From Acidiferrobacteraceae bacterium (lineage in GTDB: Bacteria > Pseudomonadota > Gammaproteobacteria > Arenicellales > UBA868), in contig PBOB01000079.1 in NCBI GenBank assembly GCA_002724185.1, forward strand, positions 1 to 64,000: DNA of 64,000 bases. Direction: 5' to 3'. Made by a program: the position numbers and the translations under genes. Position 1 is the stretch's first letter. Each line of letters begins with the position of its first letter. Shown piece after piece: positions 55,093 to 62,875 of the stretch. The notes below the pieces were generated by a model that did not search any database, was not told where the DNA came from, and saw nothing but the letters and a program-made list of their open reading frames with translations.

Positions 55093-56067
55093 CTAGCACT
55101 CCAATGTGCGCGCAAAATCCAGAACTTCTCCGGCTAATCTTGTCTTGTCTTCGGATGTATTCATTGAAATATCAGTGACATATGTTTGGATACCTAGCTG
55201 CTGGATCTGCGGTACAAGCTCACTATCTTCTGTGTCTAAAACAAATCCGTCAATTAAGTTTGACGTATAGTGAGATGCTACAGCAAAAGCCGAGACTTCG
55301 TAACCAAGTTCTCGCATAATTTTTGCTGTAGGCCCCTTAAAAGCACGGGCGCCAACCAGAGGCGACACTGCAACAACAGGTTTTCGACAGCGAGCAATCT
55401 CTTGCTTAAAGCTTGAAACGGACAACATTGGGTCAATACTAAGAAATGGATTAGAGGGGCTGATTATTATGGCCCTCAAGGCTGAGCTCCGAAGACATGC
55501 ATAAATTTCAGGCTGGATCACAGCTCTATTACAGCCCGTATAGTGCAATTTAGTGACTTGTGGTGCGCACTTGTGTCGGACAAAGTATTCCTGGAACTCC
55601 AAAGACCCAACATCTGTATCTAGTACAGTTCTAACTATGCGGTCAGTTATAGGAAGAAGCGCGCACTCTATACCGAATTTTTTAGCAAGATCTTGTGTGA
55701 TGGTAGATAATCGCTGTCCTTGAGATAATCGTTCGGTTCGCTCAATATGAACAGCAAGGTCTCGATCGCCGAGTTGAAACCAGCTATCCCCTCCCAAATT
55801 GCGCATCTCTTCCAACACCGACCACGTCTCACTACTTCTACCCCAGCCCCTTTTTTGATCAGATACTCCAGCTAAGGTATAGAGCAATGTATCTAAATCC
55901 GGCGATATATTGAGCCCCCAATACTTGAAATCATCACCAACATTACCTACGACCATAAGCCGAGATGGCTCATGACAAGACAAAAATCCGTATGCAAGCT
56001 TAGCACCACCCACACCGCCGGATAAGATAATGTAGTTAAAATCCAAGTTTAGAGATGGCATTGTCAT
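55093..56067 (-). CDS. cofD: CofD/FbiA, transferase making F420-0
   Basis: CofD transfers the activated phospho-acid to FO, forming (dehydro-)F420-0. The 324-aa protein begins ILSGGVGGAKLAYG, the family's GGVGGAKL nucleotide-binding motif, and continues VGNVGDDFKYWGL and SPDLDTLLYTLAG, all conserved. A SPSNPFLSIDPML segment also matches. It overlaps the upstream cofE by four bases (ATGA type). Confidence 0.95.
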   Translation of the reverse strand: MTMPSLNLDFNYIILSGGVGGAKLAYGFLSCHEPSRLMVVGNVGDDFKYWGLNISPDLDTLLYTLAGVSDQKRGWGRSSETWSVLEEMRNLGGDSWFQLGDRDLAVHIERTERLSQGQRLSTITQDLAKKFGIECALLPITDRIVRTVLDTDVGSLEFQEYFVRHKCAPQVTKLHYTGCNRAVIQPEIYACLRSSALRAIIISPSNPFLSIDPMLSVSSFKQEIARCRKPVVAVSPLVGARAFKGPTAKIMRELGYEVSAFAVASHYTSNLIDGFVLDTEDSELVPQIQQLGIQTYVTDISMNTSEDKTRLAGEVLDFARTLEC

Positions 56068-56846
56068 CGGAAAAGATCAAACTCCTTTCGACGCACCAGC
56101 TCTTGCGCAGATGACGTTGCTCTTTCAACAGGTGCACCTCTAATCAGCACCACTGGCCTGCCCTCAGATGCTTGCCCTTGCATCAAGTTAGCGGCGCACG
56201 CAAGCTCATCAGCAATCGCTTCTTCGCTAGAGGTGAGAAGCGTACCAAATAAATCCGGTTTACCTCGATGATCCTTAATCGCTGAAAATCCCGCAAGACC
56301 AATCGCTACACCTATGGTGCCATTTCGCCAAGCACGACCAGCGCTATCAGTAATCAATATACCAACTTCCTTCCCCGTACGGTCAAAAAACTGTTGCCTA
56401 TATTTTTCACTCGTCGAGTCTGGATCACGTGGCAGCAAAAGTACTTGATCTCCATGATCGCTAGGCCCGACATTCGAATGATCAATTCCTGCATTTGCCA
56501 AAACGATCCCAAGCCTATGAGCTGAGATAATAAGATCTGGTATGTGGCGAATAATGTCTTCCGATTCAGATAAGATCAACTCGACAAGACGAGGATCTTT
56601 CCCGGTCTGATGTCCTAAATCTATTGCTTTTGGTCCGGGATCAATATCATGCAAATACACTGCTCGATCTTCAGCCTTAGAAACAATTTTTTGCGCGAAC
56701 GCGATAACGTCTCCAGATTGAATATCAATTCCCTGTCTGGATAGACAAGACACGGTCATTTCAACAATGTCATCCCCAACCTCGACTAAGGGGAATCTGT
56801 CTATCACGGTTATGGTGAGAGTTAACCCGAGCTGTTCTTCAAGCAT
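56064..56846 (-). CDS. cofE: F420:gamma-glutamyl ligase CofE (FbiB N-terminal type)
   Basis: CofE adds glutamates to F420-0. The sequence shows the ISPLVEVGDDI-like start (VIDRFPLVEVGDD), AFAQKIVSKAE, GIDHSNVG and SDSAGRAWRNGTIGVAIG, which match the family. The C-terminal nitroreductase-like dehydro-F420-0 reductase domain of actinobacterial FbiB is absent. I choose ATG 56846 rather than 56894 because the longer form runs into the npdG gene and the conserved region begins right after it. Cytoplasmic. Confidence 0.94.
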   Translation of the reverse strand: MLEEQLGLTLTITVIDRFPLVEVGDDIVEMTVSCLSRQGIDIQSGDVIAFAQKIVSKAEDRAVYLHDIDPGPKAIDLGHQTGKDPRLVELILSESEDIIRHIPDLIISAHRLGIVLANAGIDHSNVGPSDHGDQVLLLPRDPDSTSEKYRQQFFDRTGKEVGILITDSAGRAWRNGTIGVAIGLAGFSAIKDHRGKPDLFGTLLTSSEEAIADELACAANLMQGQASEGRPVVLIRGAPVERATSSAQELVRRKEFDLFR

Positions 56847-56859
56847 TGTACGTTTTATG

Positions 56860-57528
56860 TCAGTATTCTTCGCTAATGATCTGAATGCCAGCACCTTTAA
56901 ATTGATAGAACTTATTGATGAAAATCATGGTCGAAGTTAGCGCTTCCGACGCGGCTGAGTTCTCAATAGAGCCCGCATGCCAACCTTTTAATCCTAAATC
57001 CTCAATTAAGTCTGCGATGATTTGTCGAGAAGCTTTTCGATTGCCACAAATAAGAACATGACCATTAAGCTTGTGATCCAAATTGATGAGATGAGCTGCA
57101 GAAACGGTATGCAATGCTGAAACTACCGAAACATGCTCACCTAAATAGTCTTGCGTCATCGCCGCCGCACTGCCTCGTTCCGGTAGTGATACACGAGCAA
57201 CGCGGGGTGGTTTAAGAGGCACAGTCGTATCTAAAACAATCTTACCCTGCACATGCTCATATATCTCTTCTAAAGTAGTCTGATGCGCACCAAACGGCAC
57301 TGTCAGTACTATAATTTCCCCCCTTGTCGCCGCCTCGATATTAGTAACTCCCGTAATGTTTGTTATACCTGATTTAGCACGAATTTCGTCAACCACAGTG
57401 CACGCTTTTTCTCGGGTGCGGGAACCGACAAAAATAGTGTGCCCTGCAACAAGCCATCGTTGTGCTAAGCCAGATCCGAGAGACCCGGTCCCACCGATAA
57501 TCCCGATCATCTTGATATGATTTTCCAA
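56860..57528 (-). CDS. NADP:F420 oxidoreductase-like protein (NpdG/Fno family)
   Basis: This family moves hydride between NADPH and F420, linking the cofactor to cell redox. The 222-aa protein starts with the Rossmann motif MIGIIGGTGSLGSGLAQRW and has FVGSRTREKA, VLTVPFGAHQ and TLEEI, as in archaeal Fno. Start choice is uncertain: TTG 57528 (with GGGGGGAG close by) or ATG 57510. It heads the leftward F420 operon and lies 13 bases before cofE. Confidence 0.88.
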   Translation of the reverse strand: MENHIKMIGIIGGTGSLGSGLAQRWLVAGHTIFVGSRTREKACTVVDEIRAKSGITNITGVTNIEAATRGEIIVLTVPFGAHQTTLEEIYEHVQGKIVLDTTVPLKPPRVARVSLPERGSAAAMTQDYLGEHVSVVSALHTVSAAHLINLDHKLNGHVLICGNRKASRQIIADLIEDLGLKGWHAGSIENSAASEALTSTMIFINKFYQFKGAGIQIISEEY

Positions 57529-57578
57529 ACTCCCCCCTCTAGATTAAATTTCAGGTGCATATACCCATGTTTTTACAA

Positions 57579-58412
57579 CTATAAAAGATTCATATATTTA
57601 TCCAATAACGGTAAGACAGTATCCCTGCCCTCCGATGGCAGTGGAAGTAGAACTCGATCAATACCCGCCTCTCTACACTTCTCAATATATCCTTGATCAG
57701 TCGGTGCTCGGAAAATAGAAACAGAGAGTGATGTCACATCTCGACCTGCGTTGTCCGAATGCTTTCGAAGTCGCTCCATAGCAGCCATTGGGTCTGCCAT
57801 CTTATTTCCTCGGGGTAACCAACCATCGGCAAAATCTACAACACGCTGCAAAGTATAATCCGTCTCTCCGCCGAGTAATATTGGTGGATGTGGCTTTTGG
57901 AGGGGCTTTGGCCACGACCAGAGAGATTCAAACTGAACGAATTCGCCCTCATAAGTAGCTTCCTCATGCGTCCAGATTTCTTTCATGGCCCTGACTCTAT
58001 CAACCATGACCCGGAAACGATCTTCAAATTTGGTCCCATGATTCTCCATTTCCTCAGCGTTCCAACCAGCACCAAGCCCCAATTCGAATCGACCACTTGA
58101 TAAATGATCCAGGCTAGCTACTACCTTTGCTGTGACTATCGGATCTCGTTCACTTATCAAACAGATACCAGTCGCGATCCTCAGATTATTAGTTTGTGAC
58201 GCAGCTGCCGTCAAAGCAATAAATGGATCCAAAGTATGTGAATATTCACGAGGTAACGAACCCCCTCCGGGAAATGGAGAAAAGCGATTCGTGGGGATGT
58301 GTGTGTGCTCAGGTACGAATAATGACTCAATACCACGCTGTTCAAGATTTATTGCCAAATCGCTTATCCCAATTGCGTAAACAGTTGGAAAGATGTAAAC
58401 GCCTATTTTCAT
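57579..58412 (-). CDS. F420-type LLM-class oxidoreductase (luciferase-like TIM barrel)
   Basis: The protein is a luciferase-like monooxygenase-fold oxidoreductase of the F420-binding group (like TIGR03619 members): FVPEHTHIPT, LRIATGICLISERDPI, RFELGLGAGWN and PILLGGETDYTLQ match conserved features. The protein probably uses F420, made by the operon next door, as hydride carrier; FMN remains possible. Start ATG 58412 begins MKIGVYIFP, the family N-terminus; ATG 58436 is a longer option. It precedes the npdG gene on the same strand and diverges from the RidA gene. Confidence 0.88.
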   Translation of the reverse strand: MKIGVYIFPTVYAIGISDLAINLEQRGIESLFVPEHTHIPTNRFSPFPGGGSLPREYSHTLDPFIALTAAASQTNNLRIATGICLISERDPIVTAKVVASLDHLSSGRFELGLGAGWNAEEMENHGTKFEDRFRVMVDRVRAMKEIWTHEEATYEGEFVQFESLWSWPKPLQKPHPPILLGGETDYTLQRVVDFADGWLPRGNKMADPMAAMERLRKHSDNAGRDVTSLSVSIFRAPTDQGYIEKCREAGIDRVLLPLPSEGRDTVLPLLDKYMNLL

Positions 58413-58623
58413 ACTACAAACCTCCGCTATAGTCATAATAAATAATCCTAAGTCTACATCGTCTGACTAATATAAAGCTTATCTGACTTCGCAGCCTTTG
58501 AAATCAATGTTTTCGTACTCGTGCTTCTTTCGTAATTTGTTATGATTAGTCTAGAGCATAAATCAATTATTATTCGAAACTAAATTGTGTCGAAAGACCG
58601 AGAATTAACGAGGACAATACTTT

Positions 58624-59016
58624 ATGAATTGGCATCCAATCTCAGTACCTAAACTTGGCCCTCCTATCGAACCATATGAATATGCGATACAGTCCGGCCG
58701 TACTATATACCTAGCTGGTCAAGTCGCATTAGACAACGAGGGTAAGATAGTTGGTACAACCACTGAGGAACAATCGCGTAAGGCCTGGGAAAATATTTCT
58801 ACTGTTTTAGCAGCAGCTGGAGCATCTGTCCAAGATATTGTAAAGGTTACTTACTACCTTGAAGATATACGTGAACTAAAAGAAGAAATGAAAGTAAGGA
58901 AAGAAATATTTGCAGGTCGGGCATTTCCAGCTGTAACTGCAATTCAAGCCGCGGCGCTTGGAATGCCAGGTCTTAGGTTAGAAATTGATGTCATTGCCGA
59001 AATCGAGAATGCATAA
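58624..59016 (+). CDS. RidA/YjgF/RutC-family protein without the usual Arg
   Basis: RidA-type proteins hydrolyse reactive imines or aid pathways such as Rut. The 130-aa protein has the family core (IYLAGQVALDNEG, VKVTYYLEDI), but the segment that carries the deaminase arginine in archetypal RidA reads FPAVTAIQAAAL (101-112), with Val at the expected Arg place. Canonical enamine deamination is thus unlikely, as in some Rid4-Rid7 groups. It starts a rightward run with a small ORF and an amidase. Confidence 0.85.
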   Translation: MNWHPISVPKLGPPIEPYEYAIQSGRTIYLAGQVALDNEGKIVGTTTEEQSRKAWENISTVLAAAGASVQDIVKVTYYLEDIRELKEEMKVRKEIFAGRAFPAVTAIQAAALGMPGLRLEIDVIAEIENA

Positions 59017-59017
59017 A

Positions 59018-59197
59018 ATGATTAAAAAGAAAATTCACTTACTTCTTCAACAGCAAGGTTTATCCCCATTACAATTTGACAGTGAAACAATTTGGAACGA
59101 TTTACGTGAACGTACCGCATTGAATGCTAGTCTTGACGATCTCCTCGAAGAAGAACAAGAAAAGTCAACTAATTTTGACTGTTTTTGGGAAAAATGA
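59018..59197 (+). CDS. Small GatC/AtzG-like candidate amidase subunit
   Basis: The 59-aa product (from ATG 59018, two bases after the RidA stop; ATG 59009 is an alternative) is charged and helical, with an acidic stretch SLDDLLEEEQ near its end. Its TGA (59195-59197) overlaps the ATG of the amidase (59194) as ATGA, a strong sign of translational coupling. Position and size recall AtzG, the small DUF4089-type partner of the amidase AtzE, and GatC of GatCAB. Sequence similarity to these is not evident to me, so the role is inference. Confidence 0.6.
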   Translation: MIKKKIHLLLQQQGLSPLQFDSETIWNDLRERTALNASLDDLLEEEQEKSTNFDCFWEK

Positions 59198-60609
59198 CGA
59201 GCTCTCTGATCAAAAAAATGTCGCGGGCTATACGTGACCAAACTGTTTCGACTCAAGAATTAATACTTGAAACGCTGGAGTCTGCGAAGAAGCTTAATCG
59301 CGATCTTAGGGCATTTGAATTGATTGATGAGGCAGGCGCCCTGGAGACAGCGAGCATTCTTGACAGGGAGCTAGCCACAGGTATAGATCGAGGTCCTTTG
59401 CATGGCATTCCTGTCGCTGTTAAGGACATCATTGATGTAGCTGGATGGCCAACACGGTGCGGTTCGCAAGCCTATAAAACCACACCCGCCACTAGAGATG
59501 CAAAAGTTATAACTAATCTGAAATCCGCAGGTGCCGTTTTAATTGGGAAGACTGTACCACATGAATTGGCCTGTGGTGTCTACAGCCAGCCCACGCGCAA
59601 CCCCTGGAATCCAGATTATGTGCCAGGAGGGTCCTCAGGAGGCTCCGCTGCAGCTGTTGCTGCCGGTATAGTGCCAATGGCTGTTGGCAGCGATACTGGG
59701 GGCTCGATTCGAATACCGGCGTCAGTATGCGGCATAGCTGGCATCAAACCAACATTTAATAGAGTCTCTTGCTCGGGTGTAGAACCACTATCTTGGTCTC
59801 TTGATCATATCGGCCCTATCGCAACGTCAGTAGAAGACTGCGCTATCTCATTAAACTCTATGCTTGAGGAAAATAGCTCATCCACTCATCACTTCGACTA
59901 CAGTAACAATAACCTTTCAGGTGCTATACAGGATATAAGAATTGGAATTCTTCGGGGTGAACCGGTAGATCCAATGCTACCCGAAATAGAAACTGCTTTT
60001 ATGGATGCGGTTAAGCAGCTTAGGAGCAGAGGTGCCAAGATTGCTGAGGTTACGATTCCAGAACTACGGCACACTATAGCTGCCGAGTTTGCCATAATTG
60101 GACCCGAAGCTGGCTACTACCATAAGCAACGACTAATAGATCATCCAGAAAAGATCGACCCCGATATACGAGCATTGCTTGTCTCCGGGCTACTATTACC
60201 TACCTCACAATATATACGCGGACTTCAGGCCAGAACAATTATCGCAAACTCTATACAGCGATGCTTTAACGACAATCATCTGGATATTCTGTTGACACCA
60301 ACATTACCTGCAACGGCGGCTAGAGTAAAACAGACTGAATTTGAATATGAAGATCGGACTGAAGCAGTAACTATTTCTTATGTTCGAACTACAGCTCCAT
60401 TTAACTTGGCTGGCCTTCCTGCGTTGTCTGTTCCTTGTGGATTTGACAAGAATAATATCCCTATTGGTATTCAGTTTGTTGGAAAACCCATGGGTGAGGC
60501 TGTTATTTTACGGGTGGGCTACGTCTATGAATCAATCACGTCATGGCGAGATCAGAAACCGATGATAGCTAAACCTGATTCTTTCGGTATCAGCCAACTT
60601 TTGATGTAA
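59194..60609 (+). CDS. Amidase-signature family hydrolase
   Basis: The 471-aa protein carries the Ser-cisSer-Lys triad: Lys77 in PVAVKDIID, Ser148 in [12 protein letters not shown] and Ser171 in [13 protein letters not shown]. The length and motifs match GatA/AtzE-type amidases. I prefer ATG 59194 over TTG 59185 because it forms the ATGA overlap with the small ORF upstream. It probably hydrolyses an acyclic or carboxylated amide; substrate unknown. An AGGAG site at 60622 separates it from the alpha/beta hydrolase gene. Confidence 0.93.
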   Translation: MTSSLIKKMSRAIRDQTVSTQELILETLESAKKLNRDLRAFELIDEAGALETASILDRELATGIDRGPLHGIPVAVKDIIDVAGWPTRCGSQAYKTTPATRDAKVITNLKSAGAVLIGKTVPHELACGVYSQPTRNPWNPDYVPGGSSGGSAAAVAAGIVPMAVGSDTGGSIRIPASVCGIAGIKPTFNRVSCSGVEPLSWSLDHIGPIATSVEDCAISLNSMLEENSSSTHHFDYSNNNLSGAIQDIRIGILRGEPVDPMLPEIETAFMDAVKQLRSRGAKIAEVTIPELRHTIAAEFAIIGPEAGYYHKQRLIDHPEKIDPDIRALLVSGLLLPTSQYIRGLQARTIIANSIQRCFNDNHLDILLTPTLPATAARVKQTEFEYEDRTEAVTISYVRTTAPFNLAGLPALSVPCGFDKNNIPIGIQFVGKPMGEAVILRVGYVYESITSWRDQKPMIAKPDSFGISQLLM

Positions 60610-60634
60610 TCTAACTTACACAAGGAGAATAGTT

Positions 60635-61453
60635 ATGCCATTTGCCAAGCTTCCAACGGGAATAACGATGTACTATGAGGTCGAGGGGCAAGGGCAACCC
60701 TTGCTACTAATAATGGGCACTAACGCTGATCATAGTATCTGGGCGCCCCAAGTCGCAGCCTATCGTGACCACTACATGGTCATTACTTATGATGCCAGGG
60801 GCACGGGTCAATCTACCCATCCTGCTGAACTTGAAAAATACTCGATGCGCATTCTCGCCGACGACGCAGCGGCGCTACTTGATGAGCTAAACATACCATC
60901 AGCGCATGTGAGCGGCCTATCTCTAGGCAGTGCTACTGCTCAAGAGCTAGCCATAAATTATCCGACGAAAATAAGGTCGCTGCAACTTCATGGAACTTGG
61001 GGATTCTCAGACGAGTGGTTTATACGAATGATTGATACGAATGAATACCCGGTACAAAATAATGACTTTGAAAGGTATGTTCGAACAGCGCTGTTGTGGG
61101 TATCCAGCCCTGCGTTTATCAACGATGAACCAGAAAAAGTCGCTGAGTTCGAAAGAGGAATCATTGCGGGCAATCCGCATCCTCCATCTAAAGAGGGAAT
61201 GTTGGGTCATTTTCATGCTGACAAAACACATAATACACTTGATCGACTGGGTAACATCGATGCCCCTACTCTAGTCACCTCTGGGGAAATGGACTGGCAA
61301 GTTCCAACTCGGTATGGCCTAATAGTGCAAAATGAAATACCTGGTGCGGAGATGCATGTATTCCAAGGCCCTAACTCTAGCCACATAGCATTTGCCGAAA
61401 TGACAAACGAATGGAACGACTTTACTCTAAGGTGGCTAGCTCAACGCAATTAG
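60635..61453 (+). CDS. Alpha/beta hydrolase (RutD-like class)
   Basis: The 272-aa protein has the esterase pattern: LLLIMGTNADHSIWAP, VITYDARGTGQS, the nucleophile elbow GLSLGS with Ser, Asp in SGEMDWQVP and His in NSSHIAF. The YDARGTGQS strand resembles RutD and 3-oxoadipate-enol-lactonase-like hydrolases. AAGGAG precedes ATG 60635. It closes the rightward run RidA, small ORF, amidase, hydrolase. Confidence 0.87.
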   Translation: MPFAKLPTGITMYYEVEGQGQPLLLIMGTNADHSIWAPQVAAYRDHYMVITYDARGTGQSTHPAELEKYSMRILADDAAALLDELNIPSAHVSGLSLGSATAQELAINYPTKIRSLQLHGTWGFSDEWFIRMIDTNEYPVQNNDFERYVRTALLWVSSPAFINDEPEKVAEFERGIIAGNPHPPSKEGMLGHFHADKTHNTLDRLGNIDAPTLVTSGEMDWQVPTRYGLIVQNEIPGAEMHVFQGPNSSHIAFAEMTNEWNDFTLRWLAQRN

Positions 61454-61693
61454 CCCAATCTCGCCAATACATAGTGGGATTCTCATGGAATATTGCCCAC
61501 ACTTTAATTGAATTGGCCAGGATTCTGCCCACTCTATCCCTTCACAGGTTTATCACAACGAGTCGCATGAAATATGATTTGCGTCGCGCACACTAGAAGT
61601 ACTGATAAACAGTTTCATGTAACCTGTAATCAACAACAATCCGATACCAGTTTCGATTGCGATGCGGTTCGGGACTACGCCAAATTAGGAACG

Positions 61694-62083
61694 ATGAAAA
61701 TGACGAGTATTGCAAAACGATTAAGTAAATTGCGCACCAAGAAAGGTTTAAATCAGAGTCAGCTAGCCCGCACGGTTGGAGTAACACGGGCAGCAGTTTC
61801 ACGTTGGGAGCAGGGAGATATCGACTCGATTTTAGCAAGGAATGCTATTCGGGTAGCGCACGCTCTAGGGACGAGTGTTGAGTTTCTTTTTACAGGCAGG
61901 CATTGCATTGACCAGACTGATCTAGATGCGTTATCGCGCTCCATTAAGATAGTAGACCAGGCGCTTACGGATAATATAAGCTCAACAGGGAAGGCAACTA
62001 TAACCAGCCTAGTTTATCAATTGATAATTAATGGTGAAACTGTATCAAAAACAAAAGTTCGTCAGCTCAAAGCGGCTGCCTAG
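61694..62083 (+). CDS. XRE-type helix-turn-helix transcriptional regulator
   Basis: From ATG 61694 (AGGAACG just upstream) the 129-aa protein begins with an XRE/Cro HTH (IAKRLSKLRTKKGLNQSQLA then TRAAVSRWEQGD), followed by a short C-terminal helical region with no peptidase or ligand domain. A 40-residue extension from 61574 lacks support. The gene lies behind the amidase run and converges with the PAS gene. It may regulate neighbours; target unknown. Confidence 0.85.
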   Translation: MKMTSIAKRLSKLRTKKGLNQSQLARTVGVTRAAVSRWEQGDIDSILARNAIRVAHALGTSVEFLFTGRHCIDQTDLDALSRSIKIVDQALTDNISSTGKATITSLVYQLIINGETVSKTKVRQLKAAA

Positions 62084-62144
62084 GATGCACTTAGGTTCGC
62101 TTGGCACCCAGAAATACGAACACTAACGAAAAGCTTTTAGCGCC

Positions 62145-62624
62145 TCACATACATGCAGTTTTCTTGCGGCCAGCCGCAGGTAAAGAAACAATCTTTCCAT
62201 CGATGTGCGATGCCTCACTACCTATGTCCAATTCATCGATGAGCATAGAGGCAAACACAAAAGCTTTCCCGCCAATTGCTATCAACTGAGCCTCGTAAGA
62301 TACATAGTGGATTTTGCCATCGTAACCGAGAATTGGTTTCTCGGACCTTAACATACCGTATTGCTCAATGGAGTCGAATACCTCGCTGGTGGCCTTTTCT
62401 ATTTCGAGCGTTGGGCACCTTTCGCGATAGTGTGTACCTTGAAGATCGCCCTTTGCAACCAAATCACAGAAAATCGAGTTGCAATCCATCAGTGTGCCAT
62501 CAAGACTACTGATAACGTAGGGGCTATCAACCGAATCACCAGGACGGAGAGACCCCCCCCTCAGGGCTGAATACAATGTCGAGATAACACGCCGCTCAAT
62601 AGACACTAGCTCCTTCTCCTTCAT
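62145..62624 (-). CDS. Orphan PAS-domain protein
   Basis: The 159-aa protein looks like a single PAS fold: VISSLDGTLMDCNSIFCDLV (near residue 38), RERCPTLEIEKATSE, and VSYEAQLIAIGGKAFVFASM with the typical C-terminal beta strands. No kinase, cyclase or HTH output domain is attached. It could bind a small molecule or a flavin. The ATG is at 62624; the stop faces the XRE gene 61 bases away. Confidence 0.62.
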   Translation of the reverse strand: MKEKELVSIERRVISTLYSALRGGSLRPGDSVDSPYVISSLDGTLMDCNSIFCDLVAKGDLQGTHYRERCPTLEIEKATSEVFDSIEQYGMLRSEKPILGYDGKIHYVSYEAQLIAIGGKAFVFASMLIDELDIGSEASHIDGKIVSLPAAGRKKTACM

Positions 62625-62875
62625 GGTACGCGTTCTGAGAAACCCGCCCGCCGTTCAATCCATTTTTGCAGATTGTCACAAACTGATTCTATAGAGAAAT
62701 ACAACGACATTGTAATGAAAAGGTCAGCGCTGGATGCATAGCGTCAATGTGAATATGTTATGGGAGATGTAACTCCTTGAAGAATAAGGAGTTCAATTAC
62801 GTTAGCCGACTATCAATGATAAGATCTCCGTAAGTAAAATTGCATCCTATCTTGCTTTAGCTCTATAAGAAATGA

